Source of the DNA: Saccharomyces uvarum
Taxonomy: Eukaryota; Ascomycota; Saccharomycetes; Saccharomycetales; Saccharomycetaceae
Direction of reading: 5' to 3'
NCBI GenBank assembly: GCA_947243795.1
Contig: OX365941.1
Span: forward strand, 558,001 to 622,000
Length of the DNA: 64,000 bases
A model generated the notes under the pieces. That model saw only the letters and a program-made list of their open reading frames with translations, was not told the DNA's origin and did no database searches. Below are positions 62,226-64,000 of the stretch, piece after piece. The position numbers and the translations under genes were made by a program. The first letter of the stretch is position 1, and each line of letters begins with the position of its first letter.

Positions 62226-63137
62226 ATGTCCGTTATCTTAGTATCTGCAGGTTATGACCACACAATAAGATTCTGGGAAGCTCTTACTGGAGTTTGTTCA
62301 AGGACAATCCAGCACTCTGACTCACAGGTCAATCGCTTACAAATCACCAATGATAAAAAGCTATTAGCCACTGCAGGCCACCAGAACGTACGGCTTTATG
62401 ATATTCGGACAACAAACCCCAATCCTGTGGCGTCTTTCGAAGGCCATCGAGGAAATGTTACCTCGGTCTCTTTTCAACAGGACAATAGATGGATGGTGAC
62501 TTCTAGTGAGGATGGAACAATCAAAGTGTGGGATGTGCGTTCCCCCTCCATTCCTAGAAATTATAAGCACAATGCACCGGTGAATGAAGTGGTAATACAT
62601 CCTAACCAAGGAGAATTAATATCGTGTGATAGAGATGGTAATATAAGGATATGGGACCTGGGAGAAAATCAATGTACCCATCAATTGACGCCTGAGGACG
62701 ACACTTCCCTACAGTCTTTATCAATGGCAAGTGATGGCTCTATGCTGGCCGCAGCGAACAGTAAAGGCAATTGCTACGTGTGGGAAATGCCTAATCATAC
62801 CGATGCATCACATCTTAAGCCAGTGACCAAATTCAGGGCACATTCTACTTATATAACCAGAATTTTACTATCTTCTGATGTGAAACATTTGGCAACATGT
62901 TCTGCGGATCATACAGCTCGTGTGTGGTCTATTGAAGATGACTTTAAATTAGAAACGACATTAGATGGTCACCAAAGATGGGTTTGGGATTGTGCATTTA
63001 GTGCTGACAGTGCGTACTTAGTAACAGCATCATCTGACCATTATGTTAGGTTATGGGATTTATCAACAAGAGAGATTGTCAGACAGTATGGGGGACATCA
63101 CAAGGGTGCTGTGTGTGTAGCACTGAACGATGTGTAA
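62226..63137 (+). CDS. LST8: TOR complex WD40 subunit
   Basis: 303 residues, the same as S. cerevisiae Lst8. Seven WD40 repeats fill the protein, for example VSAGYDHTIRFWEA, VTSSEDGTIKVWDV, ATCSADHTARVWSI and VTASSDHYVRLWDL, forming one propeller. Known role: shared subunit of TORC1 and TORC2, holding the Tor kinase domain; also needed for amino acid permease sorting. The ATG gives the exact family length. It is convergent with MRP7. Confidence 0.98.
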   Translation: MSVILVSAGYDHTIRFWEALTGVCSRTIQHSDSQVNRLQITNDKKLLATAGHQNVRLYDIRTTNPNPVASFEGHRGNVTSVSFQQDNRWMVTSSEDGTIKVWDVRSPSIPRNYKHNAPVNEVVIHPNQGELISCDRDGNIRIWDLGENQCTHQLTPEDDTSLQSLSMASDGSMLAAANSKGNCYVWEMPNHTDASHLKPVTKFRAHSTYITRILLSSDVKHLATCSADHTARVWSIEDDFKLETTLDGHQRWVWDCAFSADSAYLVTASSDHYVRLWDLSTREIVRQYGGHHKGAVCVALNDV

Positions 63138-63485
63138 GTTGCAATCTACAAATCATCGAACCCGAAGAGAAGAAAATATTATAGTTTTCTGTGATTTGTT
63201 CGCCTGCGTTTCGAAAACATCCAATTCGTTACACATTGTAAGCATAATTCATCAACTATTCATAAAGCCAAAGTTATTCCTCATATAAAATAAATCAAAA
63301 AAAAAAATGCAATCGGAGGCGAGTGTTAAATTAATATATTCAATTGTATGTACTACTAAATATTTCCCGCCAGGTGGGGTTTCAACATATTTGTACAAAA
63401 GAGTTTGTTTTTTTTGATATTTATATTTACAGACTGATTCTTGAACACATTTATATGTATATTTATGTCGTAAAAGAAAGAAAAA
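63138..63485. other. Convergent LST8 / MRP7 interval
   Basis: 348 bp, AT-rich. An exact ARS consensus match (ATTTATATTTA) is at 63419-63429, but such matches are common by chance. Nothing else seen. Confidence 0.4.
63419..63429 (+). other. Candidate ARS consensus sequence
   Basis: ATTTATATTTA fits WTTTAYRTTTW in an AT-rich convergent intergenic region. Weak evidence on its own. Confidence 0.2.
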
Positions 63486-64000
63486 TCAAAGCTTGCTCAA
63501 AAAGGCTTGCTTGCTTCTAGCGATGACTTCAACCTTATTTCTGATATAGTCAAAACGTCTAGACACAACTGACTTCTTTCCGATTTTAGTTTCGACGGTG
63601 TTCTCCGTTTCAGGAAAGACAGGTTTCAAATATTTTCTACGCAGATGTACCTCTTCAGATAAAGTTAAAAAGCTACCTGCATCTTTGAAAAGCGCTTTGG
63701 TGGCATTCTTATCTATTTTGGTCTGTAGGCTTGGGACTTTTTCTAGGCTATCTATTAGTTTTACCTTCAAAGCTTGTTTCTCTTGTTCAGAGATGTACCC
63801 GATTAATTCAAGTTTATTATTGAAAGAAGTAGATGAATTCAAAAGGTTGCTACACTCGTCAATCATAGACAAACTTTCCGTTAATTTCTCACTTGGCCAG
63901 TTTTCTCTATTTGCTCTTAAACGCTCTTCCGTTTTAAGGAAGTATCTGCTATTGAACGCCGCATCTTCAATGGAGAACCCGTTCTTCAAGGAAGCTCTTA
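63486..64000 (-). CDS. MRP7: Mitochondrial ribosomal protein bL27m, C-terminal part
   Basis: The frame is open from the stop at 63486-63488 to the window edge, so only the last 170 or so residues are seen; S. cerevisiae Mrp7 has about 371 and its bacterial L27-like part is N-terminal, outside the window. The visible part is the mitochondria-specific extension, rich in charged helices ([31 protein letters not shown]). I identify it mainly by position after LST8 and by partial recall of the sequence. Role: large-subunit protein near the peptidyl-transferase centre of the mitochondrial ribosome. The first ATG-like start inside the window (TTG codon) is not the true start. Confidence 0.85.
   Translation of the reverse strand, partial: RASLKNGFSIEDAAFNSRYFLKTEERLRANRENWPSEKLTESLSMIDECSNLLNSSTSFNNKLELIGYISEQEKQALKVKLIDSLEKVPSLQTKIDKNATKALFKDAGSFLTLSEEVHLRRKYLKPVFPETENTVETKIGKKSVVSRRFDYIRNKVEVIARSKQAFLSKL

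Overview
The window is a gene-dense, compact eukaryotic sequence with almost intron-free genes. Its gene content and order match the part of chromosome XIV of Saccharomyces (sensu stricto) that runs from YNL040W to MRP7/YNL005C in S. cerevisiae. Proteins look close to, but clearly not identical with, the S. cerevisiae proteins as I remember them, so I infer a non-cerevisiae Saccharomyces species; I cannot name it from sequence alone. Small nuclear-type features fit yeast: a tRNA-Pro with an intron, two tRNA-Ile(AAU), a spliceosomal intron in SPO1 with a GTAAGT donor, and TATA boxes, Reb1, URS1, HSE and histone UAS sites.

Left end (1-9.8 kb): the 5' part of an alanyl-tRNA editing protein (YNL040W-like) on the minus strand, an unexplained 1.5-kb gap, then PEP1/VPS10 (minus) and APN2 (plus) arranged head to head, and tRNA-Pro(UGG). 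This part is not collinear with S. cerevisiae: PEP1 and APN2 belong to chromosome II there, face each other tail to tail across POP8, and the chromosome XIV genes BDP1-GPI15-IDH1-NCE103 are missing from this position. The head-to-head order with POP8 missing is a circular permutation of the chromosome II order, which suggests insertion through a circular intermediate or an equivalent duplication-deletion.

Middle (9.8-44.3 kb): YNL035C, then a 4.37-kb cassette (tRNA-Ile, YNL034W, YNL033W) that recurs in inverted orientation at 39.9-44.3 kb (YNL019C, YNL018C, tRNA-Ile) and is about 99.8 percent identical by eye. The 24.4 kb between the arms holds SIW14, HHT2-HHF2 (divergent histone H3-H4 pair), KTR5, CRZ1, SAM50, SSN8, KSH1, EFM6, FAP1, RCM1, HDA1 and ARK1. 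The arms are an obvious substrate for gene conversion and for inversion of that block.

Right end (44.3-64 kb): PUB1, PBI2, HEF3, SPO1, YNL011C, PYP1, IDP3, ASI3, SIS1, LST8 and the C-terminal part of MRP7, collinear with S. cerevisiae. Recognisable control sites fit gene function: URS1 before the meiotic gene SPO1, an oleate-response-type element before peroxisomal IDP3, and a five-unit heat shock element between SIS1 and LST8. The genes are ordinary housekeeping and regulatory genes (chromatin, TOR, calcineurin signalling, secretion, RNA modification, mitochondrial and peroxisomal metabolism); nothing indicates a virus or an intact transposon. The points most worth a second look are the inverted cassette with its hairpins and the PEP1-APN2 junction.
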